Shown piece after piece: positions 11,946 to 23,307 of a stretch of 64,000 nucleotides of DNA. The stretch spans positions 7,453,430 through 7,517,429 of the forward strand of contig CM068581.1 of the NCBI GenBank assembly GCA_035048485.1. Direction: 5' to 3'. The notes under the pieces were generated by a model. The model made no database searches, had not been told where the DNA came from, and was given only the letters and a program-made list of their open reading frames with translations. How positions within the stretch are numbered: the first letter of the stretch is position 1; the number at the start of each line of letters is the position of its first letter. The translations under genes and the position numbers were made by a program. The stretch is from Pteria penguin (Eukaryota > Mollusca > Bivalvia > Pterioida > Pteriidae).

Positions 11946-12290
11946 TACATATTTGTGACGATCCTCGTATTATTCGTTACGTACATATGTGTGGCAACCC
12001 TCGAACTGTTCGTTACGTACTGTTTGTTACATACGTATGTGCTATAGTCGTCGTTTTGTACACTACGTACATATATAACAAGGTTATCGTAATGACCGTA
12101 ACGTACATATGCGCGACAACCGTCATTCTGACCGTTACATACAAGTCTGACGATGATCGTACTGTACGTACGTTTGGTATGTACGATGGTCGTTTTGTGG
12201 TCGTTACGTAAATATACGTAAAATATTACGTACATATATACCAGAGTTTTCCTACATATTTACGACAGTCGTCAAGCTGACCGTTATGAA
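11946..12290. repeat. Degenerate edge of the 34-bp array
   Basis: Words such as gttacgtacatat and tgaccgttac recur at irregular spacing, consistent with old decayed units. Confidence 0.6.
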
Positions 12291-13316
12291 AGCCGGTAAT
12301 ATTAACGTTTATTATCATCATAAGAAACTTTTTATTAAGAAAATGGAAATAAACGACTGAAAATAAGAAGAAAGGGCATAAATAGGAAATCAATTGACAA
12401 ATATTTGTATAAGGATGAATATTATAAATTTTAAATTAAATCTAACTCGAGTTAACGTTAACGTAAGGAAAAAACGTCAAGAAAAATAAACAGCGCAGAA
12501 ATATTTTGCGTTCTTCCTCACTTTGTTGCCGCTGTCACTGATTTTGTATATTGTTATCCTTATGCCTACATTAGGAAAATATTTGTGCATTACAGACACT
12601 GAATTGCTGCTCTTTCACTTTCGTTATGTTTGTTCAGCTTATGGTCATCGAAATGGGTACAGCACTGAAATGACTTCTAATCAAAGAATTTCAGGGGTCC
12701 ATGAATGCCCACTTTCATACATTGTTGTTAGTACCAAATTCATGTGACACCAGTTACTTTCGTATTTTACATTAACGTCACACCTATTCCCTTTGCTTTG
12801 TGGAACTCGTAAAATAGTTCCCTATGGAGGGTTTGATTTTAGTGTTAATATACCCTTTTCCTTATGTTATGTGGCAGTGGTACTTTCTACACAGTGTTTT
12901 TTCACATTCATGTGTATACATTGCTGAAATATATTTGTTTCGTCTGTATGCAAGGACATTCTTGGCAGGTTTGGCTAGCCAAACAGGAGACGCTTACTCC
13001 TCCTGGGCACTTGGTCTGACCTCTGAGTTGTTGTATTTTACATTATGAGTCTGTGTTCTGTCGGCGAACTGCTGCTATGCATCAATGTTTTTTTTTTCTT
13101 GTTCTGTGTATCCAGTCCGTGAGCATGTCGTGTGGTAGACCATCGCCGTGCTGAGTATTAGCGAAATACATTTTTACTTATTTTTCAATACTTGTACAAA
13201 TCATGATTCATCGGGTCATTACTATTAATATTCATACATAGAAATAGATTAAATATATATTCTGTCAGATTAATGCAGTACCTACAAAACTAGGTTGGTT
13301 TTCTTTCTTTTTTCAG
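12291..13316. other. Presumed intron or 5' flank of the ASB gene
   Basis: No exon is recognised. The last 25 bases before 13317 form a pyrimidine tract ending in cag, so at least the right part should be intron. ORFs at 12523 and 12824 are hydrophobic translations of T-rich DNA and are not supported. Confidence 0.45.
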
Positions 13317-14158
13317 ATCGGCGAGATAATGCTTCACATATGCTGTACAGAGATCCACAGTCATTGCTATTTGAAGCTATATTTCATGGGAATTCCTCCG
13401 AAGTGGAGAAACTTGTCAGTAGTGGAATAGACAAGAATGCTGTACTTCACAGTCCCGTCCGCTGGGAGGGGGCCACATTACTCGGTATTGCAAGCTATGA
13501 AGGACATCTGGATATTGTTAAATACCTTGTACGGGTCGGAGCGTCTGTGAATTTTACAGACCCGTGTATGGGTAGAAGTGCTCTACACTGGGCGTGTATG
13601 GGTAATCAGTATCAAGTGGTGTGCTTTCTAATAAGTCAAGGTGCCGACATAAATTCTGTAGACAAGGATAATGTATCTCCTCTCATAAGAGCTGCAATTG
13701 GCAAAAACATTGATCTCGTTAAACTTCTGATAGGAAAGGGTGCTAACGTGCGTCATGTCGATCGTTTGCGATGCTCAGTCCTTCATTATGCAACAATGCA
13801 TGGACGTTCAGACTTGGTCAGGGCTGCCATTTTAGGGGGGTGCGCCCTCAACAACGAAGCCATTATCGGGAAAGGGACGCCTATGAGCAATCTTTTGCAT
13901 CATCGTGATGTGGACAACTGCCTTCTATTACTAAATGCTGGTTATGACGCATCAAAAGAATGCATGCTGATGGCGCGGGACGGTGACAGTGTAGAACCAC
14001 TGATATCCAAAGTCAGAGACAAAATGCACGAGATAAGTCTGATGCAGTGTTGCAGATCTAAATTAAGGTCGGAAATGAAAGGAGTGTGTGTACAAGAAAA
14101 GATTGATAAACTGCGACTGCCATTCATGTTACAGAGGTACGTCTCACTGGAAATATAA
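13317..14158 (+). CDS. Ankyrin-repeat and SOCS-box (ASB-type) protein, terminal exon
   Basis: ASB proteins are substrate receptors of Cullin-5 E3 ubiquitin ligases: ankyrin repeats bind the target and the SOCS box recruits Elongin B/C and Cul5. The exon follows a strong acceptor (ttctttcttttttcag at 13301-13316) and is open to a TAA at 14156. The first in-frame ATG in the exon is at 13340, giving 272 residues; the frame also reads upstream into the exon edge, so the true start may lie in an unseen upstream exon. About five ankyrin repeats are visible (for example GRSALHWACMGNQYQVVCFL and SPLIRAAIGKNIDLVKLLIG). The C-terminal 40 residues (233-272 from that ATG) fit a SOCS box: BC box SLMQCCRSKL, then LRLPFMLQRYV, which matches the Cul5-box LPxPxxLxxYL pattern except for Arg in place of the first Pro. 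Which ASB member it is cannot be decided. Confidence 0.88.
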
Positions 14159-14323
14159 TACAAATATAATACAAATACACCACTGCCGTTGTTTTTATGG
14201 TTATAAAAATGCCTCTTTGGAATTGTGATACCAATGTATATGATATACGACCTACCGTTATCACGTATATTGCCATAGTTACAGTGATACATTTGAATTG
14301 AAAATTTAATTATCATATGTTGC

Positions 14324-14329
14324 AATAAA
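14324..14329 (+). promoter_or_regulatory. Poly(A) signal AATAAA for the ASB gene
   Basis: A canonical AATAAA lies 166 bp after the ASB stop codon on the same strand. Confidence 0.5.
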
Positions 14330-14365
14330 CACCAACTTTTGGTTATCATTTGCATGACTATAAAC

Positions 14366-14483
14366 CAAAATTGGAGGCAGGCTTGATGTAGTGTTAAACG
14401 CGTGGCTTGTAGGGCCGACGATCCGGATTCACCTCCAAGAGAATGGTTACCTCCTGCTTCCATGTAACGATATTATGGAAATA
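14366..14483 (+). mobile_element. tRNA-derived SINE, family I, partial
   Basis: It shares ggttacctcctgcttccatg and a diverged tRNA-like head (gatgtagtgttaaacgcgtg) with the copies at 39046 (inverted) and 58068. The tail is lost. Confidence 0.65.
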
Positions 14484-15019
14484 TTGTTGTACAAAGAGAG
14501 TACTTTACTGGACCTCCTTTTTTTCATACGTGGATTCAATACTTAAACATTGTATAACTTAATATCAGCATAAATGATCACCATATGCATGAGTGCATTA
14601 TCAGCAACATAAAATGAGAAAATTGTAGAAAAAATCACTTAAAATGTGAAAAGTTCAAAACATGTCTAAACACTTCAAAAATTTCCAATTTTAATGGAAT
14701 ATATAACTTTTCATTCAAACATCATGTTTATTCACTCCAATGCATTCAGTTTTTCATTCTATGCTGTCAATCTGAAACAAAAGATTCTCAAAAGATTGAA
14801 CCCTTGCATGAACAAGAGATCAAAAGGCCATAACGCTCATCTTTTAATGACCATCTGTAAAACACGTCATATTTCCGACTCAGTTTTGGGGGCAACAATG
14901 AGAAGAAGTTTCAAATGTCAACCGCTAGCTCAGACATCTCAACCTGGCCTTTTCATAAACAAACTTGATACCACATGTCGTATGGATGTTGTTTACCCAA
15001 TATGAAGTCTTTGTTGCTC
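14484..15019. other. No gene seen
   Basis: AT-rich. An ORF at 14694-15005 has no splice or family support. Confidence 0.45.
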
Positions 15020-16235
15020 GTGAGAAGAAAGGTTTTGTTTTAAGATAGTTCCTATATCATGTTACATAAAAACTATTGGCCCCTGTGGCAGGGCCAGATA
15101 TTGCCACAAAGCATTTTTCTTTGACTGAAATAAGCTTGAAACCACATGCCACTCTAATGTTACATGTATATAGGAAAATGAAGTCATTAAAGCTAGTGGT
15201 GTTTGAAGATGACATAAAAAAAATTACATATAAGCCTATATAACAAAAGCAATGCCTATGTTGCAGTTTACGCCCATTGCTTAATTTCATGAGAGCAAAG
15301 AAACATGTGTCTCTTGCCTTATACATGTCATATGTGACAATGACCTTCGATGTAAACTTTCCCTTCATTGGATGTTGCATCCCATCGTAATTGACCTTCC
15401 ATGTAAATTTTATATCTGAAATGGTGAAAGCAGACCCAAAAGAAAAATCAGTTCGCAATGACATTGACATTGGCTCAAGGTCATGATAACTAGCATTCCG
15501 TTAGAAACATTTATACCAAGTATAAACTTTCTTGGAGCAGGAATATAGAATTGATGAGTTGTACAAAACATTTCACCAAAGATAAGTGACCTCGGCTTTG
15601 GCACTACGACCTTGACTGAAGAGTATGGCCCCCCCCCCCCCCCCCCCCAAATGCTGCACATCAAATAAGGAGCCATTGTCGCTTATGCTTTTGGAGACCA
15701 GAATAAAAAAAAACCCAAGTAAAATCTAAATCTGTTGGCCTCTGGTATAGAGCCAAATGTTGCTACAGGGTCTAGCCTTGAACAAATTTGATACTACTCG
15801 GCGTCAGGATACTGAAAGCAAAATATGAATTACTATCGGTTTTTGTTCTTGAAAATGTTTTTGGAAAGATATTCCCTATACAAGCCTATATGTAGGCTAG
15901 AAACTGTCTGCATTTAGGGCTGTTCAAATGTTGCCGAAGGGCCTTCCCTCGAACAAATTCGAAACGTGTCATTAGGATGCCGTATAACATGAAGTGATTG
16001 TGACTAATGCATGCTTCCTGTGATGTAGATTTTTAAAGATATTTCCTTCGTATGATTATGTAAAAACTGTATTTCCCTATGATATGGCCACATATTTCTG
16101 CAGGGCATTCCCTTGAGCAAACATGACTCTATATGTTATATGAATAAGGATACCGTTCACTACATAATGGCTCTATTGAGGTATTTTCTATATAAGTTGA
16201 TTTATTATGTAAAAAGTCAACCCTTTAAGTGGTCA
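15020..16235. repeat. Degenerate tandem of about 170-bp units
   Basis: Recurring landmarks in order: tattggcccctgtggcaggg, a gccaaatgttgc-type phrase, a ccttgaacaaatttgatac-type phrase, a catatgaagt-type phrase, then a ccctatacaagcctatatgt-type phrase. About six diverged units are visible. A run of about 20 C lies near 15629-15648. Non-coding. Confidence 0.55.
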
Positions 16236-16370
16236 AACAAACTAGAACTAAATGTCTAATCAAATGTAGTAGATGTAGATTACCATTAACACTTGTAAAA
16301 TTGTTCAGGTGTATCTGTAATTGTTTGTGTGTTTATTGATCTTCGCCCATTCATCATTTCCCTTGTTGGC

Positions 16371-16391
16371 AACCCCCCCCCCCCCCCCCCC
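16371..16391. repeat. Poly-C tract
   Basis: A homopolymer of about 18 C, one of several long G or C runs in the window. Confidence 0.9.
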
Positions 16392-16434
16392 GGCTTACTT
16401 TCACAAATACACGAACTACAATTGTATCAAATAT

Positions 16435-17095
16435 TGAAATGTAAAGAGTTCCTGTTAATATGCACATCTTCATAATGTGATCTTTCTTTGTACCAAGTTT
16501 CATCAAATCGCACCAAAGAGTCTAGAAGAAATTGCGAAGACATGGTATTTTGCATAGAAAAATCCAAGTCCAAAGGACGTATTGAGATATATATATATAT
16601 TATTTTTTTTTTGGACAGCATTCCCACTTACAATATACGCATCTTCATACAGTATTCTTTCTTTGTTCCAAGTTTCATAAAAATCCCCCAAAGGGTTTAG
16701 GAGTTGCAACGACAATGTATTTTGTATAGAATATTCCAAGTCCAATGGTTATAACTCCTGTAAATTGTTTTTCGACAGCATTCTCCTTTCAATATGCACA
16801 TCTTCATAGTGTTCTTTCTTTGTACCAAGTTTCATCAAAATCTCCCCAAAGGGTTTAGGAGGAGTTGCGAAGACAAGGTATTATAAGAAAATCCAAAGGC
16901 CGAAACTCCTGTAATTTTTGTGGACAGCATTCTCCATACAATATGCACATATTCACAAGGTGTTCTTCCTTTGTACAAAGTTGCATCAAAATCAAAATCC
17001 CCCTAACGATTTAGAAGGAGTTGCAAAACAAGATAGGTGGGACAGATGGACACCAGTGATATTGCACGATACGCCCACATATTATGCGGGTGTAT
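16435..17095. repeat. Four diverged units of about 170 bp
   Basis: Each unit holds a cagcattctcc-type word, atatgcacatcttcata, ttctttctttgtaccaagtt, and cccaaagggtttaggag. It ends with cgcccacatattatgcgggt, whose arms pair as a short hairpin, probably the end of a dispersed element. Confidence 0.65.
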
Positions 17096-19805
17096 AAAAA
17101 CTGACGAGTCCTGAGCCATCCCTTGAAAAAAACTTGATACTAAATGTCATAAAAATACTATATACAAAATATGAAGTCTTGTGGATTGTGGTTTTTGAGA
17201 AGATTTTAAAATAGTTCCTTACTGAGAGTAAGTAATCAAAGAACTGAAGGTTCTGAGTGACACTGATAGGAAGATGAAGAGGAATTATCCATAGTATTAA
17301 TTCAGGACTAGTTTCATTCTTAGAATTAACGGCACAAATTCAAAATGCCTCTTGAATCATTATTGAGCTATTTAAATCAATTTTCTTTTGATGAAACAAA
17401 ACTGAAATGGGAACAGTTATACGAAGCATGCATTCAAGTCTGCACCCCAAGATGAACCATTAGTGCAAGTTTGGGATTTTTACACACTGTTTATTCGAGG
17501 TGACTTGGCATCCTGCCGAGTCAGAAGTCTTTTATTTTTACTAGTTTGTCGCAAACTGAGGTACCCCCAACAGGTTAACCAAATCACTCAAGTGAAAAAT
17601 GTCACACGAAGCAACCGAACCAGGTACTCTAGTGTACATTCCATTGATGAATCATTGGTGCAAGTTTGTTACTTGTACTGTTCATAACCGAGATACTCGT
17701 GCCCCCAGGTTACTAAAATGACAAATGGAAAAAGTATGTCAGGTACAGCTTGAAACGTTTTCGAGTCTGCATCCCAAGATGAATAATTAGTTAGTGTAAG
17801 TTTGGTACTTATAGCTTTCCAGAACTGAGGTACCCCAAAAGGCCAAGTATGTCACTCAAGCCGAAAAAATATGCCACATGCAGCATCCAAAGCATGTAAT
17901 CAAGTCTATATCCCGAGATGTTTGCTACTTGCAGCATTTGTAGTTTGTCCAGAACCGAGCTTTTCAAACACGGATGTCATGCCTATAGCAGAAGATCATC
18001 TAAACTATGTCAAAGTGATCTAAAACTGTCCTTGCTCTGAGCATTTGCTTTGGATTTGATGTGTACAAAGACAGAGAGGACATGGTGAATCCATGTTTGT
18101 AATTAGGAGGGGGTTGTAATCAGATGAGAGTGTTCCTTAGGATACATAAATGTCAAGAGGAAACAAGCGAATTCAAAGAATTCCAAGAGGTCAAAAGTAA
18201 TGGTCTCAAATGAGAGGTCTCATCCAGGGAATCTACATGTGAAGTTTCAAAGTCGTACCCCCTACTGAATCAAAAGTTATAACCCAGATTAAAGTTTTCG
18301 TGACAGACTGAAAGACGGAGAAATGAGATTTAATGTCTCCTCGCTTTCACCAAAGCAGGGACAAAATGTAAAAGACATTTTAATTTTTAGTAACAAATTT
18401 ATTGAAATTTTAAAACCTCTAGACTAGATACAACCACAATATACATAAAATGTTTTGTTGTAGATCATATAAAATGCAAAATCCTCATATAAAATCTACA
18501 AAATAAACTTTAAAAAAAATTTTTTTCCATGTCTTTATTGTTATTTTAACGACTATATCTAAAACAAATTATAAAAATTTAACGCGTCGAATTTTTGAAA
18601 TGAAAGATTATTGCACGACCTGTCTTGTAACTCTATATATGCATATTGGGAAAACGTAGGCTGCAAATGTAGGTCACGTTAATACCTAGCTCTGGTGAAG
18701 CTTACGTAGAATGTTTACAATACGAAATGGAAAAATTTTAAATTATACAGTCTGTTGTCCCACTTAAATCAATTAAAACATCGATTTTTCGGCATCACGT
18801 CCTCAAAAGCATGTTGTTATTGAGGTTTGCAAGAGTCGTTGGAAAGGCACAAAAATGTGCGATCAGTGCGTAGTAATCAACGACTGAATGAAAACATAGG
18901 TTACATGCCAGTAAGCCTCAAAAATAATCATCGTGTTTGTTCAGCTCCGGTATAAACTTTCCATACATCTTCTTAATTAATTTGATCAAAATGTAGTTCT
19001 TAACATACACACAGTATAAATTTTTCATGAAAATATGCATATTTAATACACATCACCATGGGCCTACTTCGTTAGTGTAGGCATGCATGAGCAAAGGGGT
19101 CAATCCCAAGAATTCAATATTGCGGCGCCTAGAACGCCGATGATAACAGAGTAACACTTCGTGTCACAAAACCTGATGAGTCCTGAGCCATCCCTTAAAT
19201 AATTTTGATTCTACATGTTCTAAGAATACTATAAACTAAATATGACGTGATTGCGAATTGTTTTTTGAGATGATTTTTAAATATCTTGCTAATGTTGTAA
19301 TTTTATGACCTTTTGAATGAAAAGGAGACGAATTCCATGAACCATGAACTTTATTCTGCAAATGTCTTGTACGTACAGCATAAAACCAAATTGCAACCAA
19401 TGCCTCAATACTGGAAAAAGTTAACAAAAAAAAAAAATAACAAAATCAACAAACAAACCAAGAGACATATGGATGGATGGATTGATGGAGGCAAAATCTA
19501 CAGTGCCTTTGGTTTCGCTGCTTACATTCTTACAATGCATCTCAAAGTTTTTGTTACGGGTACATGTATTCTAGATCTGTTGAATATGATTGTATACGGT
19601 CACTGAAATGAATAAGACTAATTTACATGTCAAATGAAATCATAAATTCATGTACAAATCATTTTCTTAAAATGTTTAAGTTTAAAAAAATGTGTTGTGT
19701 TGTTTTAAATAATAAAATTTGTCACACTATACACCGTTCGTTTATTTATTTTAAATCGCATGAGAATACTTTTCTAGGTGCTAAAAGATAATTGTTTTGA
19801 AAGTA
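17096..19805. other. No gene; decayed dispersed repeats
   Basis: The phrase ctgacgagtcctgagccatc at about 17101 recurs with changes at about 19170, each followed by a tatgaagtctt-type tail. Around 17420-17960 three to four diverged units of about 125 bp share ccaagatgaa, gtgcaagttt and gaggtacccc. No exon is supported. Confidence 0.5.
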
Positions 19806-21246
19806 ATAACAAGGGGCCAAAATGGGCCAACATCACTCACCAAAGCACATGACAAACTTAGAAAGTATCAAAAGGTTTTCTTTTGAGAGTATCCTTCTTC
19901 AGAAATTTATATTCCTTAATTGAATCAAAAACAACATCTTATCACTATAAAACATTTTAATATGTTTAGTTTTCCATTCAAAGTCATCCATCTGAAATTA
20001 CTTTACACAAAAGATGGTTCCTCTCTTGACCAACTTTGTCTCATCATGGTCTTCTTCTCGACAGATCCACACAAACAGCTAAATCACTTGTAAATGACAT
20101 TTAACGTTTCATTCATGCCAAGTTTGATTAAAATCCTTCTATTTGTATGATCAAATCTTTATACAAATATAACAAACACCAGTGAATATTTACACTCCCT
20201 CGGGATTCCTGCACTTAAAAAAAAAGAAGAAATGATTTTGTACATCTCCCTCACCTCTACCTTTTTAATATCTAAAAAGAAATCGAAAAACTTCTTAAAA
20301 TTTATTTCTTCATTCTTATTCTTTACATTGTACAATTATACCTATTGCAGTAAAATCAAATAAAACACACAAAATTAATGCATTATAAACAACCTCCAAT
20401 GATTCATTTAAAGAAATTACCTGAAACTATGCAAAAATATTTCAAAATGAAACAAAATTCAACAATACTTCTAAAAACACCCTTCTAAATCACTCAGATG
20501 CATTGATTTTGCTGAACTATGCAGTTGCTCTGAAGAAGTTTGTCAAAGAAGGATCTATGTCATCTGACTCTGGATCCATCCCATAACAGATCTGGCAAAA
20601 AAACAATAGCTTTTGTAGGGGACCTTGAGTACTTCATCCCTACCAAGTTTCATCAAAATCTTTCCATTGCTTCTTAAGGAAAACTTATAAAATCTTTTTA
20701 GTATACACAAAAGTATAACATTTTTGTCTTTAAGAAATTTAAATTCTTATAATTATTTCTGCATTTCATGTTTACCATTTAAATCTATTTTAAAAAAAAA
20801 TATGACAAAATATACTAAATTAACTCGTTACATCAACCTAGCATGAGAAAGTCAAAGAAATTACCTGAAAATGTGCAAGACAAATAAAGTCCAGAAAGAC
20901 ATAAAATTAACATCATAAATATAATTAAAAAAAAAACCTTCCAGATTACTCTGGTGCATTTGGTTTTTCGACCTATGCAGCCAGTCTGAAAGGGGGTACC
21001 TTCCTGGGCCTATTGTTTTCTGCCCTGAATCCAACTCTTTATTTGATCTGGTGGAAACAAACACAACAACACTTGTAGAGCCTTTAGTTCTTCATCCCTA
21101 CCAAGTTTCATCAAAATCCCTTTTGCAATTCATAAGAAGTGGAAAGTATGTAAAGTTTATGGAATGATGAAGGAGACATGGATGGACGACAGAAGGCACA
21201 CACCCTGACAATAGCTCACTTCAGCCAAAGGCTCAGGTGAGCTAAA
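19806..21246. mobile_element. Dispersed repeat family A, copy 1
   Basis: The left edge has acaaggggccaaaatgggcc followed by a catcactcacc motif; the right edge ends agctcacttcagccaaaggc then tcaggtgagctaaaa. The internal phrase ctaccaagtttcatcaaaat recurs. The same layout is seen at 33399-34222 and 42818-44004. No ORF; I infer a non-autonomous DNA element. Confidence 0.55.
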
Positions 21247-21514
21247 AGGATTAGTGCAGAAAATACTGAAGATTAAGTATACAATATGTACAAAACTCTG
21301 TAACAATAATAAGAGGACACAACATCTAATCCTCTTCAAGAAATGAATGCCACCACAATTCAAGCATATTTATCATTTTAAGTAAGTGCTTTTTACATGG
21401 TTTGCTCAAGATCAACCTAAATGCTGGCTGTTTTAAGAGCTGATATCCATTCACATCCACAGACTTCACTTCCACCAACGAGGAACAAAGCCTTGGTAAG
21501 TACAGATTACATAG

Positions 21515-22672
21515 AGTTCCAGTTAATTGTCTCACTGCATCTCTACACATCAGTGAGCTCCAGTACAGTGCTCTACAGTCTACCTCATTCCACCTCCATG
21601 GTCTCGCAATATTGTCTCACTACATCTCTACACATCAATGAGCTCCAGTACAGTGCTCTACAGTCTACTTCACCCCACCTCCATGGTCTCGCAATATTGT
21701 CTCACTGCATCTCTACACATCAATGAGCTCCAGTACAGTGCTCTACAGTGTACTTTACTTAGCCTCAAAGATCTCACTAAATTGTCTCACTGCATCTCTA
21801 CACATCAATGAGCTCCAGTACAGTGCCCTACAGTCTACCTCATTCAGCCTCCAAGATCTCAATATATTATCTCACTGCTTCTCTACACATCAATGAGCTC
21901 CAGTACAGTGCTCTACAACCTACCTCACTCAGCCTCAAAGATCTCACTAAATTGTCTCACTGCATCTCTACACATCAATGAGCTCCAGAACAGTGCCCTA
22001 CAGTCTACCTCACTCAGCCTCCAAGATCTCACTAAATTGTCTCACTGCATCTCTACACACCAATGAGCTCCAGTACAGTGCCCTACAGTCTACCTCACTC
22101 AGCCTCCAAGATCTCACTAAATTGTCTCACTGCATCTCTACACATCAGTGAGCTCCAGTACAGTGCTCTACAGTCTACTTCACTCCACCTCCATGGTCTT
22201 GCAATATTGTCTCACTACATCTCTACACATCAATGAGCTCCAGTACAGTGCTCTACAGTCTACTTCACCCCACCTCCATGGTCTCGCAATATTGTCTCAC
22301 TGCATCTCTACACATCAATGAGCTCCAGTACAGTGCTCTACAGTCTACTTTACTTAGCCTCAAAGATCTCACTAAATTGTCTCACTGCATCTCTACACAT
22401 CAATGAGCTCCAGTACAGTGCCCTACAGTCTACCTCACTCAGCCTCCAAGATCTCAATATATTGTCTCACTGCATCTCTACACATCAATGAGCTCCAGTA
22501 CAGTGCTCTACAACCTACCTCACTCAGCCTCAAAGATCTCACTAAATTGTCTCACTGCATCTATACACATCATTGAGCTCCAGTACAGTGCTCTACAGTC
22601 TACCTTACTTAGCCTCCAAGATCTCAATATATTGTCTCACTGCATATCTACATATCAATGAGCTCTGGTACA
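21515..22672. repeat. 85-bp minisatellite, about 13 copies
   Basis: The unit includes ctcactgcatctctacacat, caatgagctccagtacagtg, ctctacagtctacctcactc and a variable agcctccaagatctcactaa block. A diverged partial unit reappears at about 22912-22955. It lies 0.5 kb downstream of the DDX49 stop codon. Confidence 0.93.
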
Positions 22673-23196
22673 GGGGTCCATTTCACAAAAGCACTTTTTA
22701 CAATTTTAAAAGATTTCACCAAACCTGGATACAATATGACTTTAATTATCAGTTTGCAGAATATGAAATGTTTTGTATTTTGGGATGAAAAATATCATCA
22801 TTAATACAATGATTTTCAGTTCAGGTTTCCCCTTAATGGCAAAATCTGAGGTTGAAAGTTAGGAAAAATCCTTAAAATTTTTGTAGGAATGTTTGTAAAA
22901 TGACCTGTAGTGCTTTACAGTCTATCTCACTCAGCCTCCAAGGTCTCACAATATTGCCAGCTATAAATAATTCCTTGTCTATCAGAACATAAGTTTATAT
23001 TATCTAAGCCTTCTACTGATATTAACTTCATTCATATATATGAATAATGATTCAATTCTGTCTCTCCTGTAGGAATTGATGTGTAGTGTTCTCATGATCA
23101 TTAAATGTAACACATAGATTTCCTTCAAGTCAGATTCATCATCAACAACTTGACCTCTGTAAATTATTAACTTTTGTTTACATCATCAGTGCAAAT
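22673..23196 (-). other. DDX49 3' flank, probably containing the 3' UTR
   Basis: It directly follows the DDX49 stop on the minus strand. I did not find a clean AATAAA, so the mRNA end is unplaced. Confidence 0.4.
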
Positions 23197-23307
23197 TCAA
23201 GATTTTAATTTGGATGATTTCTTTAGACGTTTAATTCTCTGTTTTCGTTGTTGTTTATTTTTCTTATCCAAATATTTCTGTCTTTTAGCTGCTTCTTTTT
23301 CCGGATC
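23197..23307 (-). CDS. DDX49: DDX49 exon 12 (basic C-terminus, stop)
   Basis: Acceptor ttggacag|GATCCG. It encodes a Lys/Arg-rich tail ([20 protein letters not shown]) and ends at TGA 23199-23197. Such tails act as RNA-binding or nucleolar signals in related helicases. Confidence 0.93.
   Translation of the reverse strand, partial: DPEKEAAKRQKYLDKKNKQQRKQRIKRLKKSSKLKS

Noticed and set aside
10154..12211. Long ORFs (up to 170 codons) such as VTYTCGDPRTVRYIHMW repeats
   Set aside because: They arise from a 34-bp repeat cycling through three frames; overlapping ORFs appear on both strands with no domain.
13942..14463. 173-codon minus ORF over the ASB exon
   Set aside because: Antisense shadow of the ASB exon and downstream SINE.
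17101..17145. Hammerhead ribozyme (CTGACGAGTCC core)
   Set aside because: CTGANGA is present at 17101 and about 19170, but a paired stem II, the GAAA box and the cleavage triplet could not be placed; it is part of a decayed dispersed repeat.
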